Source of the DNA: a virus
IMG/VR virus record: IMGVR_UViG_3300048580_000440
Location: 1-46,282 of that record
Direction: 5' to 3' (one strand)
DNA: 46,282 bases
Shown here: piece by piece, positions 14,437-21,629 of the stretch
How positions within the stretch are numbered: the stretch's first letter is position 1
How the letters are laid out: every line of letters begins with the position of its first letter
Made by a program: the position numbers and the translations under genes
The notes under the pieces: model-generated
Database searches by the model: none
What the model was told of the DNA's origin: nothing
Seen by the model: the letters and a program-made list of their open reading frames with translations, nothing else

Positions 14437-15291
14437 ATGAGCTTCAAACCACCCCAAGACACCGAATACACCATCCTCTCGTTAGGGGCTGGCGTGCAAT
14501 CATCATGCCTCGCGCTAATGGCGGCAAAGGGTGAAATCACGCCAATGCCTAACGCTGCAATCTTCGCAGATACGCAAGCCGAGCCTGCAAGCGTGTATAA
14601 GTGGCTGGACTGGCTGGAAACCCAACTGCCGTTCCCCGTGCTGCGCGTCACGAAAGGCGACCTCACGGAAGCATCCCTGCGAGTGAGGACTTCAAAGGCA
14701 ACAGGACTGAACTACCTGAAACACGCCGTCCCCGCCTATGTGCTGAGAGATGGACACGCCAACGGGATAATGAGCCGCGCCTGCACGCTGGACTTCAAAA
14801 TCACGGTGCTGGAACGCGAAGCTAAAAAGCTTGCTGGAATCCGCCGTCACAAGAAAGGCGCACCGCCAACGGTCACAACGTGGATCGGGATGAGCATGGA
14901 TGAACTGCAACGGGTGAAGATGGCAAACAAGCCATGGACGCAAAACCGCTGGCCGCTACTGGAAAAGCGCATGACCCGCCGCGACTGTCTGCAATGGATG
15001 AAGGATGCCGGATACCCCGAACCTCCCCGATCGTCATGCTCCTATTGCCCGTATCACTCAAACGCGGAATGGCAGCGACTCAAGACCGACGAGCCGGAAG
15101 CGTTCGCGCAAGCGGTCTGGTATGAGAAGCAACTGCAAAAGTCGATGGAACGCGTGGAACGCATCGACGGCGTGCCGTATCTCCACCCACTGAGGGAGCC
15201 GCTAGACACTATCGACTTCGCCAAACCTCTTCCGCAGATGGATCTGTGGCAGGACTTCAACAACGAATGCGCCGGAATGTGTGGCGCGTAA
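14437..15291 (+). CDS. PP-loop ATP-pyrophosphatase, PAPS reductase/DndC-like, cassette 10
   Basis: 284 residues. The PP-loop is SLGAGVQSS (about 12-20), which binds the ATP or adenosine phosphosulfate phosphates. IFADTQAEP and a C-terminal cysteine cluster SSCSYCPYH plus ECAGMC could hold a metal or Fe-S group. Members of this superfamily reduce phosphoadenosine phosphosulfate or activate sulfur for tRNA or DNA modification. In mobile DNA they often accompany modification or defence functions. The ATG is 18 nt after the crossover, so this cassette gene has its own start. Confidence 0.85.
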   Translation: MSFKPPQDTEYTILSLGAGVQSSCLALMAAKGEITPMPNAAIFADTQAEPASVYKWLDWLETQLPFPVLRVTKGDLTEASLRVRTSKATGLNYLKHAVPAYVLRDGHANGIMSRACTLDFKITVLEREAKKLAGIRRHKKGAPPTVTTWIGMSMDELQRVKMANKPWTQNRWPLLEKRMTRRDCLQWMKDAGYPEPPRSSCSYCPYHSNAEWQRLKTDEPEAFAQAVWYEKQLQKSMERVERIDGVPYLHPLREPLDTIDFAKPLPQMDLWQDFNNECAGMCGA

Positions 15292-15299
15292 ATTTCTCT

Positions 15300-15323
15300 G
15301 TAGAACAGTTAATTATAGGAACC
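15300..15323 (+). other. Array terminus: R'' half-site without an attC stem
   Basis: GTAGAAC (15300-15306) is the exact complement of GTTCTAC opening cassette 10, so it is an R'' box. Instead of a stem it is followed by AGTTAATTATAGGAACC. The same AGTTAATTAT...AACC follows the R'' box at 29512. It may be a degenerate attC, a terminal site or an attI-like element in front of intI. Confidence 0.6.
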
Positions 15324-15354
15324 AATAAGTGTCTATAACCACAAATCCGATCCG

Positions 15355-16320
15355 ATGAGAACGATTGAAGAAGTAATGAAGGCTTTCGAAACGGCTGCGC
15401 TGAATGCGGGGCTGGCTCGGAATACTCGAAAAACCTACGGGCCGACGATCGCGGAGTTTGCGGGGATGATGAAGCGTGGAGAAATCACCGGGGTGCAAGA
15501 CTATCTGAACCACCTGGCCAGCGTGAAAAAGATTTCATCGAACAGTGTGTGGCACGCTTTGAATCCACTGAAGTTTTTCTATGAAAAAGTTTTGCTGAAG
15601 GAGTTTGGGGAATTTGATCTTCCGAAGCGCAACCGATCGAAGCCAATGCGCTCGGTGCTCACGATGCGCCAAATCCTCGGCATGATGCAAACCATGCCAA
15701 GGGTGCCGCGATTGCAAGCGGGACTGCTGGCAGGAACCGGCATGCGGATCGAAAGCGACATGCTGACGCTGCGGCTGAAGGATGTGCGGATTGAGGATCG
15801 GGTGTTGACAATTTATGAGGCCAAGGGCGGGAAGTCCCGCGCGCTGCGGATTCCTGAATTCCTGGTGGCGGATCTGGAACAACAAATCATGGCCTGCCGG
15901 ATGCAATGGGAGCGCGACCGCGCAAGCGGCATCATCTGCCCGCACAATGAGGAAAGTCTGATGCGCAAGTTTGGCCGCCGAACCTTTGGGACGCTGCCAT
16001 GGTATTGGCTTTTTCCATCTCAGAAAGTCCATGGGACGGATCGTTGGCATGCGACTGACAAACGACTGGTGACGGCGCTAAAGGAGGCTGCGGAACTGCA
16101 AGGCATCACGCAACGGGTGAACCCGCATGCGCTCCGCCATAGCTATGCCACCGGCCTACTGCGCGATGGGGTGGACATCAAAACAATTCAAGAACAGCTC
16201 GGCCATACGAGTTTGGAAACAACACAGCTTTACTTGCATACCGCCGGCAAGACGACGGTGGATAGCCCGCTGGATGCGGAAGTAGCGAGAAATATTATCC
16301 CTTTACGAAGAACCGCATGA
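15355..16320 (+). CDS. intI: Integron integrase (IntI family tyrosine recombinase)
   Basis: 321 residues. After an N-terminal SAM-like DNA-binding domain, the catalytic domain has GTGMRIES (first Arg), then [40 protein letters not shown] (His/Arg) and [15 protein letters not shown] (His, nucleophilic Tyr). Between them is the patch that marks IntI proteins, [21 protein letters not shown], and the family-typical ending SPLD. IntI excises and inserts gene cassettes at attC and attI sites. It reads in the same direction as the cassettes, immediately 3' of the array, unlike the usual divergent layout. The stop overlaps the next gene. Confidence 0.94.
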   Translation: MRTIEEVMKAFETAALNAGLARNTRKTYGPTIAEFAGMMKRGEITGVQDYLNHLASVKKISSNSVWHALNPLKFFYEKVLLKEFGEFDLPKRNRSKPMRSVLTMRQILGMMQTMPRVPRLQAGLLAGTGMRIESDMLTLRLKDVRIEDRVLTIYEAKGGKSRALRIPEFLVADLEQQIMACRMQWERDRASGIICPHNEESLMRKFGRRTFGTLPWYWLFPSQKVHGTDRWHATDKRLVTALKEAAELQGITQRVNPHALRHSYATGLLRDGVDIKTIQEQLGHTSLETTQLYLHTAGKTTVDSPLDAEVARNIIPLRRTA

Positions 16321-16499
16321 AAAAACGCCACACCATCGACCTCGACGCCGACGAAATCAAATCATTGCTGGCGATCTCCAGAAAATGCAACGCCACCGCA
16401 CGCGCCGGAATCTATTCCGGCCGGCCGAGTTGGCGCGCATTGCTCCGAGAAATCGCAGCCGGGAGGGTGGTTTGCCGGGATAAACTGAAAAAGCCATGA
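16317..16499 (+). CDS. Small basic protein downstream of intI
   Basis: 60 residues: [60 protein letters not shown]. It is basic and helical, possibly ribbon-helix-helix-like at the N-terminus. Its ATG overlaps the intI stop (ATGA) and its stop overlaps the next gene, so the three are co-translated. A role in cassette recombination is possible but not shown. Confidence 0.6.
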   Translation: MKKRHTIDLDADEIKSLLAISRKCNATARAGIYSGRPSWRALLREIAAGRVVCRDKLKKP

Positions 16500-16684
16500 A
16501 AAAAGGACTCGAATCCATTCCGACGGTAAAAGACGCGCATTCGCCATCTGGTCAGCCGTTCTACGCCCCGAAGTCCTACGCTGATTTGCCGGACTGCCCG
16601 GTTTGCAAATTCGGGACACCGATGGAGAAAAATGGAAAGCTCGTCTGCATTGATTGTAAGGCGGTGCTTAAAAATGTTCGGTAA
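16496..16684 (+). CDS. Small zinc-ribbon protein
   Basis: 62 residues. CPVC and CIDC near the C-terminus (residues about 34-55) form a plausible zinc ribbon: CPVCKFGTPMEKNGKLVCIDCK. It is the last gene of the intI operon. Function unknown; such ribbons usually bind nucleic acid or act as small adaptor proteins. Confidence 0.65.
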   Translation: MKKGLESIPTVKDAHSPSGQPFYAPKSYADLPDCPVCKFGTPMEKNGKLVCIDCKAVLKNVR

Positions 16685-16706
16685 ATGTTCTGTGAAAGCC
16701 GGGATT

Positions 16707-16723
16707 CTTCACGTTTCGTTGGG
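16707..16723. promoter_or_regulatory. 17-bp palindromic control element, copy 6
   Basis: CTTCACGTTTCGTTGGG on the plus strand. On the minus strand (CCCAACGAAACGTGAAG) it closely resembles the copy at 28737. It lies in the short gap between the intI operon and attP. Confidence 0.55.
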
Positions 16724-16767
16724 ATGAAAAACAGAGAAAAACACCTAAAAAACAAGCCAAAACCGAT

Positions 16768-16784
16768 CTTTACAAAACGTAAAG
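16768..16784. promoter_or_regulatory. 17-bp palindromic control element, copy 7
   Basis: CTTTACAAAACGTAAAG, a near-perfect inverted repeat 12 bp before the tmRNA-like attP core. No start codon follows on the plus strand, so here it may serve integration or regulate the convergent units. Confidence 0.6.
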
Positions 16785-16793
16785 AAGCACCCC

Positions 16794-16824
16794 TTGAGGG
16801 GTTCGACTCCCCTCGCCTCCACCA
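16794..16824 (+). other. Probable attP: 3' end of a host tmRNA (or tRNA) gene
   Basis: GAGGGG-TTCGACT-CCCCTC is a perfect T arm, followed by GCCTCC and ACCA, exactly the 3' end of a tmRNA or tRNA, with no 5' half nearby. Phages that integrate into such genes carry this identity block next to int so the host gene is restored. It lies 8 bp from the integrase stop codon. TTCGACT in the T loop favours tmRNA. The acceptor sequence differs from the phage's own tmRNA. Confidence 0.75.
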
Positions 16825-16831
16825 TATAGAA

Positions 16832-18016
16832 TCAAGGTTTTTTCGCTGTGTTCGGTAAATGTTCGGTGATCGGCGAAAACGCGGACACTGAAAACCAAGC
16901 CTCCGCTTCGGCGGGACTCTTGGCATCCAGGTAGGACTTCTTGATTTCATCCTCCGAATTTCCGGCCTCCATGGCCGTGACGCCCATTCCTTTCAGGGCG
17001 CACCGGAATGAAATGAAAGATGCCCGCAGGGCATTGTCCTTCCATCCGCCGATGAATGCGCCCAGCCGGGCGGTTTCTGCCACGATCTTCTTGCCGTCGC
17101 TCCGGGTGGGGGCGATTGTAGCGTGCATGGGGCCTTGGGGCTTCCTGAGCGGCAGCAGGATCGCCTTGAGTGCCGCGCACATGGGAATAACCCTCCGGCG
17201 CTTCATCTTGGCCGTGGCAGGGCTTACAACGATCTGATCGCGCTCGAAGTCAATGTCGCTCCAATCCAGCGGAGGTTTCCGACTCCCGGCGATCGGGCAA
17301 ATCTCATCGGTCCTGATGCCCGCCAGCGCGGCGCCCGCGAGCCATGCCCGGAAATCCGGGCGAACATTGGCCAGCAAGACGCGCAGCTCGTCGGGCGTGT
17401 AGGTTTCTGGCACCGTGTCAGTCACCATCGGGATCTCCGCCTTCTCCGCCGCCGTGCGTTCATCGGGGAGGTATTCCCTGAGTCGGCACCACCGGAAGAA
17501 CGTCACCAGCGACGCCCTGATGTTGCGGCGGGTCCGGTTTTTGTTTTTCGGGTTGGATTCCATATAATCCTCGATGTCCTTCACGGTGATGGATGCGAGG
17601 TCGGATTTCCCGTGGATGTCGATGAACGGCTTGACGTGCTTTCGGATGGTTCGGACGTTCTGAGTCGAACGACCGGCGTTCTTCTCCTTCAAAGCGAGAA
17701 ATTCGGTGTAAGCGTCAATGGCGAGTTTCTTAGGTGCTTTCCGGGAATGCCATAGCAGGAACTCCTCGACGTGCTGGAGTGCCCCCGCCTCGACAATGCG
17801 TTGCAGTTTCCGGATTTCATCCGCTTCCAGGATGTTTAGATCCAGACTGCCACGGTAAATCGTCTGAGCGTGCTTCTTCGCGTCCCGCTTGGCTTTTTCG
17901 AGCGTGCTGCGGGTCACGTCCTTGCCTCCCTGCTTGAACCGCCAATACTCTCTTCCGGATGGGTGCCGCCATGGATAGACGTTCACGGAAACGGACTTGT
18001 ATTTTACGACGTGCAT
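16832..18016 (-). CDS. int: Phage site-specific integrase (tyrosine recombinase)
   Basis: 394 residues. The N-terminal arm-binding-like part carries HPSGREYWRFKQGGKDVTRSTLEKAKRDAKKHA; a core-binding helical domain spans about 110-200. The catalytic domain has AGIRTDEI (Arg), NALRASF (Arg of the HxxR box with Asn in place of His) and AGNSEDEIKKSYLD (Tyr). It would insert the phage at the site matching 16794-16824. Its 3' end abuts that site. It is distinct from IntI at 15355 and lacks the IntI patch. Confidence 0.87.
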   Translation of the reverse strand: MHVVKYKSVSVNVYPWRHPSGREYWRFKQGGKDVTRSTLEKAKRDAKKHAQTIYRGSLDLNILEADEIRKLQRIVEAGALQHVEEFLLWHSRKAPKKLAIDAYTEFLALKEKNAGRSTQNVRTIRKHVKPFIDIHGKSDLASITVKDIEDYMESNPKNKNRTRRNIRASLVTFFRWCRLREYLPDERTAAEKAEIPMVTDTVPETYTPDELRVLLANVRPDFRAWLAGAALAGIRTDEICPIAGSRKPPLDWSDIDFERDQIVVSPATAKMKRRRVIPMCAALKAILLPLRKPQGPMHATIAPTRSDGKKIVAETARLGAFIGGWKDNALRASFISFRCALKGMGVTAMEAGNSEDEIKKSYLDAKSPAEAEAWFSVSAFSPITEHLPNTAKKP

Positions 18017-18031
18017 GGTAGGTTTGGGCGT

Positions 18032-18286
18032 ATGAAAATTAGCCCGCCTCTGTTTATGTTTGGTCTTTTAGGTTTTCTCGCGCTCCTGTTTTTTGGGCTG
18101 ATGTCAAAAATATGGTCCGAAAACAAGCCTGTCCCGCAAACCCCAAAAGAGGTGTATTTGTCGCGAAAATTTGAAATGGAAAAATCGCCAGAAATGAGGC
18201 AGATGGAGCTTGAGGACAAGGCTCAAGAGCGCGACGGCGGAGATATTGGCGGGCCACAGGATAATCGCGGATACTCGGATTATTGA
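18032..18286 (+). CDS. Small single-pass membrane protein
   Basis: 84 residues from ATG 18032: a hydrophobic segment PLFMFGLLGFLALLFFGLMSKI (about 5-26), then a charged tail KEVYLSRKFEMEKSPEMRQMELEDKAQERDGGD. It diverges from the integrase. No family is recognised. It may be a lysogenic membrane protein (superinfection exclusion type), which is only an inference. Confidence 0.6.
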   Translation: MKISPPLFMFGLLGFLALLFFGLMSKIWSENKPVPQTPKEVYLSRKFEMEKSPEMRQMELEDKAQERDGGDIGGPQDNRGYSDY

Positions 18287-18293
18287 TGTCGGT

Positions 18294-18635
18294 TTATTTT
18301 GATCTAAGCCTCCTTTCCTCCTGAAACGGAGGTTTTAGAGCAGAAAGCGCAGGGATGGAAGGGGAGCATTTGTTGTCGTTTCCCAAGGGATGAGGATAAT
18401 CAGCGGAGTCGGGGTCTTCGTAGGTGTAATTTGCGGGATTGATGGAAGGGGATAGCAATCCGACTTCCTCCGCCTTGCGGCGAATAAGGCAGGTTATCAC
18501 GGCGGAGGAACTGAGGTGTTGATGGTCCGCGAGGTCTTTTAAGACTTCGTGCGTTCCGCGCGTCAGGGAAATGTTCACGCGGACTGCCTCCAAGGGGTTT
18601 TTATCCTTTGGTTTCGTGGTTTTTTTTGCGCTCAT
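18294..18635 (-). CDS. Ribbon-helix-helix-like regulator
   Basis: 113 residues from ATG 18635. The segment EAVRVNISLTRGTHEVLKDLADHQHLSSSAVITCLIRRKAEE is a ribbon-helix-helix pattern (beta strand RVNISL, two helices), typical of small phage repressors. The tail is Pro/Ser-rich. It faces the RHH gene at 18755 on the other strand, forming a divergent pair of regulators beside the integrase, a likely lysogeny control region. The N-terminal extension to 18674 is not needed. Confidence 0.65.
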   Translation of the reverse strand: MSAKKTTKPKDKNPLEAVRVNISLTRGTHEVLKDLADHQHLSSSAVITCLIRRKAEEVGLLSPSINPANYTYEDPDSADYPHPLGNDNKCSPSIPALSALKPPFQEERRLRSK

Positions 18636-18754
18636 GGAATGGACTATACACCCACGGAATACACACCGCAACACGATTTATCGTGTGTATAAATAAATAA
18701 TTGTAAAATTGATGTTGCTTGGTGCGCAAGGCTTGTGTAGCCCTTGCGCATCGA

Positions 18755-18955
18755 ATGAGCACAAAGCAAATTACACGCAAGCGGGGCGCGCCCAAAAAAA
18801 GGGTCATAAAGGTTCGCCAAAACATTTCCATCAACCCGGCCATTTTGAAGGCGGGGCAAAAAATCGCCTTTGCCTCTGGCTTGTCATTCTCGACATGGCT
18901 GGAGCAGTTGATTCGGGAAAACCAAGCAAGCATTACGGGGAGGACGGGGGCATGA
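18755..18955 (+). CDS. Ribbon-helix-helix-like protein
   Basis: 66 residues: STKQITRKRGAPKKRVIKVRQNISINPAILKAGQKIAFASGLSFSTWLEQLIRENQ. It has a basic N-terminus, strand RQNISINPAILKAG and helices typical of RHH DNA-binding proteins. It is divergent from the RHH gene at 18294-18635 and overlaps the start of the GIY-YIG gene. It probably regulates the rightward early operon. Confidence 0.65.
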   Translation: MSTKQITRKRGAPKKRVIKVRQNISINPAILKAGQKIAFASGLSFSTWLEQLIRENQASITGRTGA

Positions 18956-19773
18956 ACGACATCATCCCAACCAGCGCGCCATCGTTATCAGTCACCACCT
19001 CGATTGGACGCATGGGATACCGAATTCTTGAAATCAGCGCAAAAGACATCGGGCGCATAATTGGAATGACGAAACTCGAAGTCCTCCAAGGTGCCGGAAT
19101 CAATAACAAGAATCAATGGGTGCGAGGATATTATCCCGTAGGCATCAGCGTTATGGATAGCGTTCACATGGTCAATGGGCAAGGTAAGCTCGCAATACTT
19201 AATTATTGGAACGAGGCTATTCACAAATACGTTCCACGCAACAAGCGGGAGTTGCTCTACATAAAGTCTGTCGAGCAAGACCTCATGGCCTGCGCTTTGC
19301 GATTATTGATCGATTTAAACGGCGATGATTTCGATGATGAGGCGTCGCGGTTAGAATCTGAGGAGGCGTATGCCGCTGATTTTTTGGAAAAGTCGCACCC
19401 TGATTATCAAAGCCAGTGCTTTTTCAACGAAATGCTTAAACGCATGAAATTAGCAGGCCCCTGTCGCCGTAGCGAGATTGGATTTGTCTATGTTATTGAA
19501 TACGCAAACTCGGTCGTGAAGATCGGAAAGACACAAAAGCCAAAAGAGCGGTTGGCATCACTATCCACAGTTAGCTCTTCTCCGATACTGCGAGTTTTTG
19601 TATCATGCGAAAGCAAACATTACTCAGTTATCGAGCGGCGTTCTCATAAATATTATGATGAAGAGCGACTGCATGGGGAAATGTTCACCGTTCCTTTTGA
19701 GGATGCCGTGAATTTTATCGCCGCCGCCGTGGCTGCCATGAATGAAAAAGACGCAGGAAAAGCCACCGCATGA
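18952..19773 (+). CDS. T5orf172/GIY-YIG-like nuclease-domain protein
   Basis: 273 residues from ATG 18952. The C-terminal about 110 residues begin GFVYVIEYANSVVKIGKTQKPKERLASLSTVSSSP, the T5orf172 (GIY-YIG-like) pattern, with HGEMFTVPFEDAVNFI near the end. The N-terminal half, including ILEISAKDIGRIIGMTKLEVLQGAGI, may hold a DNA-binding helix-turn-helix or antirepressor-type domain. Phage proteins of this type are often antirepressors or DNA-modifying accessory factors. The A/T-rich coding sequence differs from its neighbours, suggesting acquisition. Confidence 0.75.
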   Translation: MNDIIPTSAPSLSVTTSIGRMGYRILEISAKDIGRIIGMTKLEVLQGAGINNKNQWVRGYYPVGISVMDSVHMVNGQGKLAILNYWNEAIHKYVPRNKRELLYIKSVEQDLMACALRLLIDLNGDDFDDEASRLESEEAYAADFLEKSHPDYQSQCFFNEMLKRMKLAGPCRRSEIGFVYVIEYANSVVKIGKTQKPKERLASLSTVSSSPILRVFVSCESKHYSVIERRSHKYYDEERLHGEMFTVPFEDAVNFIAAAVAAMNEKDAGKATA

Positions 19774-19856
19774 AAATCACCCTCGCCATCATCATCGGAA
19801 TCAACGCCGTGGTTTTCGCGGTCATTGCCCACCTCCACCTCTGCCCAGGAATTTAA
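19770..19856 (+). CDS. 28-residue membrane peptide
   Basis: MKITLAIIIGINAVVFAVIAHLHLCPGI follows the upstream gene with an ATGA overlap. It is almost entirely a transmembrane helix. Tight coupling within the operon supports translation, but the short length keeps confidence low. Confidence 0.45.
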   Translation: MKITLAIIIGINAVVFAVIAHLHLCPGI

Positions 19857-19861
19857 CCACC

Positions 19862-19975
19862 ATGGAATCCGAACACCAATACCGCCACCGCAAAATGATC
19901 ATGGCGGGCCGAGTGATCCTCGCCTGCGCACTCATTCTCGCCGCCCTCGTCGCCATCACCGTTTTTTCCGCATGA
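19862..19975 (+). CDS. 37-residue single-pass membrane protein
   Basis: A basic N-terminus MESEHQYRHRKMIMAGR, then the transmembrane segment VILACALILAALVAITVF. The start is 5 nt after the upstream stop and the stop overlaps the next ATG. Possibly a small early inhibitory protein; the function is unknown. Confidence 0.5.
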   Translation: MESEHQYRHRKMIMAGRVILACALILAALVAITVFSA

Positions 19976-20229
19976 ACATCACCCTCACCCCCGAACAGCT
20001 CGAAACCGTTCTCAGCCAAGCGCGCGCCGAGATTGTCCAGCACATCCTCACGGAGTGCCGGGACCGGATCACGCTCATCAGCCGGTCACAGGCGGCTGGC
20101 TTACTCAACGTCGAGCCTCGCACGATGGACGCCATGGGAATCCCCCGTGTCTCTCTCTGCGTTGGGAAGCGTATCGGCTACCGCCTGTCCGACATCGTCT
20201 CTTACATCGAAGCAAATCTGGAACGATAA
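19972..20229 (+). CDS. Helix-turn-helix (excisionase/MerR-like) protein
   Basis: 85 residues from ATG 19972: NITLTPEQLETVLSQARAEIVQHILTECRDR, then ISRSQAAGLLNVEPRTMDAMGIPRVSLCVGKRIGYRLSDIVSYIEANLER. The second half is the HTH_17 winged-helix pattern ending in a typical helix. It is a second Xis-like candidate beside the one at 9637-9816, and this one sits closer to int, so it may be the true excisionase. Confidence 0.65.
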   Translation: MNITLTPEQLETVLSQARAEIVQHILTECRDRITLISRSQAAGLLNVEPRTMDAMGIPRVSLCVGKRIGYRLSDIVSYIEANLER

Positions 20230-20236
20230 CAATTTT

Positions 20237-20305
20237 CCGATCCGGTGGATGGGTGGCGACCTCTAGTGCCTGACCTGCTGGTCTTTAAAACTCCCACCGG
20301 ATCGG
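20237..20305. repeat. 12-bp inverted repeat upstream of the MarR gene
   Basis: CCGATCCGGTGG (20237-20248) and CCACCGGATCGG (20294-20305) are perfect inverted copies separated by 45 bp, just before the MarR-like start. It can form a long stem-loop in the leader or bind a dimer. No T tract follows, so a simple terminator is unlikely. Confidence 0.55.
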
Positions 20306-20309
20306 GACA

Positions 20310-20326
20310 CCCTACGAAACATGAAC
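20310..20326. promoter_or_regulatory. Weak match to the 17-bp palindromic element
   Basis: CCCTACGAAACATGAAC: only the centre ACGAAACAT matches well, and it overlaps the ATG at 20321. It may be functional, since it begins the operon, but a chance match is possible. Confidence 0.35.
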
Positions 20327-20617
20327 TTCACCGAAAAATTTCTAAAATCATTGGATGCCTGCAAAGAGCACCACATCACGACGTTCAGCCACATCGCCAC
20401 GCTGGCGATACTCAACAAATCCGAGAAAGGCGTTTATATGTCCAATCTGGCAAGGTTGCTCAAGATCAAGGCGGCGTCGGTCACGACAATCGCCGACAAA
20501 CTCGCCGCCATGGGCTTGGTGAAGCGTGTTCCAGACGAAAAAGACCGCCGTGCATTCCGCCTTCAGATCACCGCCGCTGGCCGTGACGCCCTCGACATCA
20601 TTCTCCCAAACAAATAA
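20321..20617 (+). CDS. MarR-family winged-helix regulator
   Basis: 98 residues: LAILNKSEKGVYMSNLARLLKIKAASVTTIADKLAAMGLVKRVPDEKDRRAFRLQITAAGRDAL is a clear MarR winged helix (recognition helix ASVTTIADKLAAMGLV, wing KDRRAFRLQIT). It is shorter than chromosomal MarR (about 140) and lacks the C-terminal dimer helix. It heads the recombination operon and is probably its regulator, perhaps using the upstream inverted repeat. Confidence 0.82.
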   Translation: MNFTEKFLKSLDACKEHHITTFSHIATLAILNKSEKGVYMSNLARLLKIKAASVTTIADKLAAMGLVKRVPDEKDRRAFRLQITAAGRDALDIILPNK

Positions 20618-20624
20618 TAACAGT

Positions 20625-21575
20625 ATGAGCCTATTAAATAACATCACACGCGGGCCAATCGTCCGCCCTCACTTCATCGGCCTCTACGGGGTTGGTGGCG
20701 TTGGTAAATCATCGTTCGCCGCAGCCGCCCCGAAACCGATTTTTATCGGCACCGACGACGGCACCGGCACCATGGACGTTGCGCGGTTTCCGATCTTGGA
20801 AACATGGCAGCAAGCCATCGCCGCAATCGACACGCTCGAAAACGAGAAGCACGAATTCGAGACAGCGGTTTTCGACACGATCAACGGTCTGGAACCTCTG
20901 CTTTGGAGTTTCCTTTGCCGGGAATCAAATTGCAAATCCATCGAGGAGATCGACGGCGGGTTCGGCAAGGGATACGTCCGAGCCACTGAACAGTGGGTTG
21001 AATTCTTCAAGCGCCTCAAACGCCTGAGAAACAAAATGAACGTCATCGGTCTTGGTCACTCGCTGGTGAAAACCGTCGAGGATGTCATCGAAGGCGAACG
21101 CTACGACCGCTATCTGCTCAAGATGCACCAGCAATCCGCGGCGACGTTCCACGAAGCCGTGGACTGCATGTTCTTCGCCAACTTCCAGACATCGTTCCGC
21201 AAGGAGAAAGGCGCGAAGAAATCCAAAGCGTCCGGCGAAGGCCGGCGCGTCATGTACACCGAAGAGCGCCCCGGTTTCCTCGCCAAGTCCCGCTTCGACC
21301 TCCCGTCCGAAATGGAACTCTCATGGGATGAATTCGCCAAGCGCGCAGCGGTCGCCAAGACCTCTGCTAGTGTCGATGAACTCGCAGTCGTGTTCAAGGG
21401 CATCGAGGCCGAGGCGACTGCCTATCTGGTCAACATCGGCTGGCTGGTCGATGGGCAGGCGCTCACGGACCTGAAAGAAGCCAAGCGGAAGAACATCCTC
21501 AACAAAGCCGATGGCTTCCGTGACGCCGTGAATAAATACACCGCTGAACTCTCCGCCCCTGCCACCGATGAATGA
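20625..21575 (+). CDS. Sak4-like RecA-family ATPase (AAA_24)
   Basis: 316 residues from ATG 20625. Walker A is GVGGVGKSSF near residue 25, and the Walker B-like TAVFDTINGL near 85. KMNVIGLGHSLVKT and FHEAVDCMFFANFQ follow the phage AAA_24 pattern. Such proteins (Sak4) are single-strand annealing or RecA-like recombinases in phages. The adjoining SSB-like, SMC-like and RecB-like genes make a coherent recombination and repair module. The start is chosen after an A-rich leader. Confidence 0.8.
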   Translation: MSLLNNITRGPIVRPHFIGLYGVGGVGKSSFAAAAPKPIFIGTDDGTGTMDVARFPILETWQQAIAAIDTLENEKHEFETAVFDTINGLEPLLWSFLCRESNCKSIEEIDGGFGKGYVRATEQWVEFFKRLKRLRNKMNVIGLGHSLVKTVEDVIEGERYDRYLLKMHQQSAATFHEAVDCMFFANFQTSFRKEKGAKKSKASGEGRRVMYTEERPGFLAKSRFDLPSEMELSWDEFAKRAAVAKTSASVDELAVVFKGIEAEATAYLVNIGWLVDGQALTDLKEAKRKNILNKADGFRDAVNKYTAELSAPATDE

Positions 21576-21629
21576 ACCATACCTGCCTAATATTTTTGAC
21601 GATCCCAACCAACTGAAACTACCACTATA

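Noticed and set aside
15290-15310. LexA/SOS box in front of intI (CTGTAGAACAG)
   Set aside because: The spacing does not fit CTGT-N8-ACAG, and the bases are explained by the R'' box.
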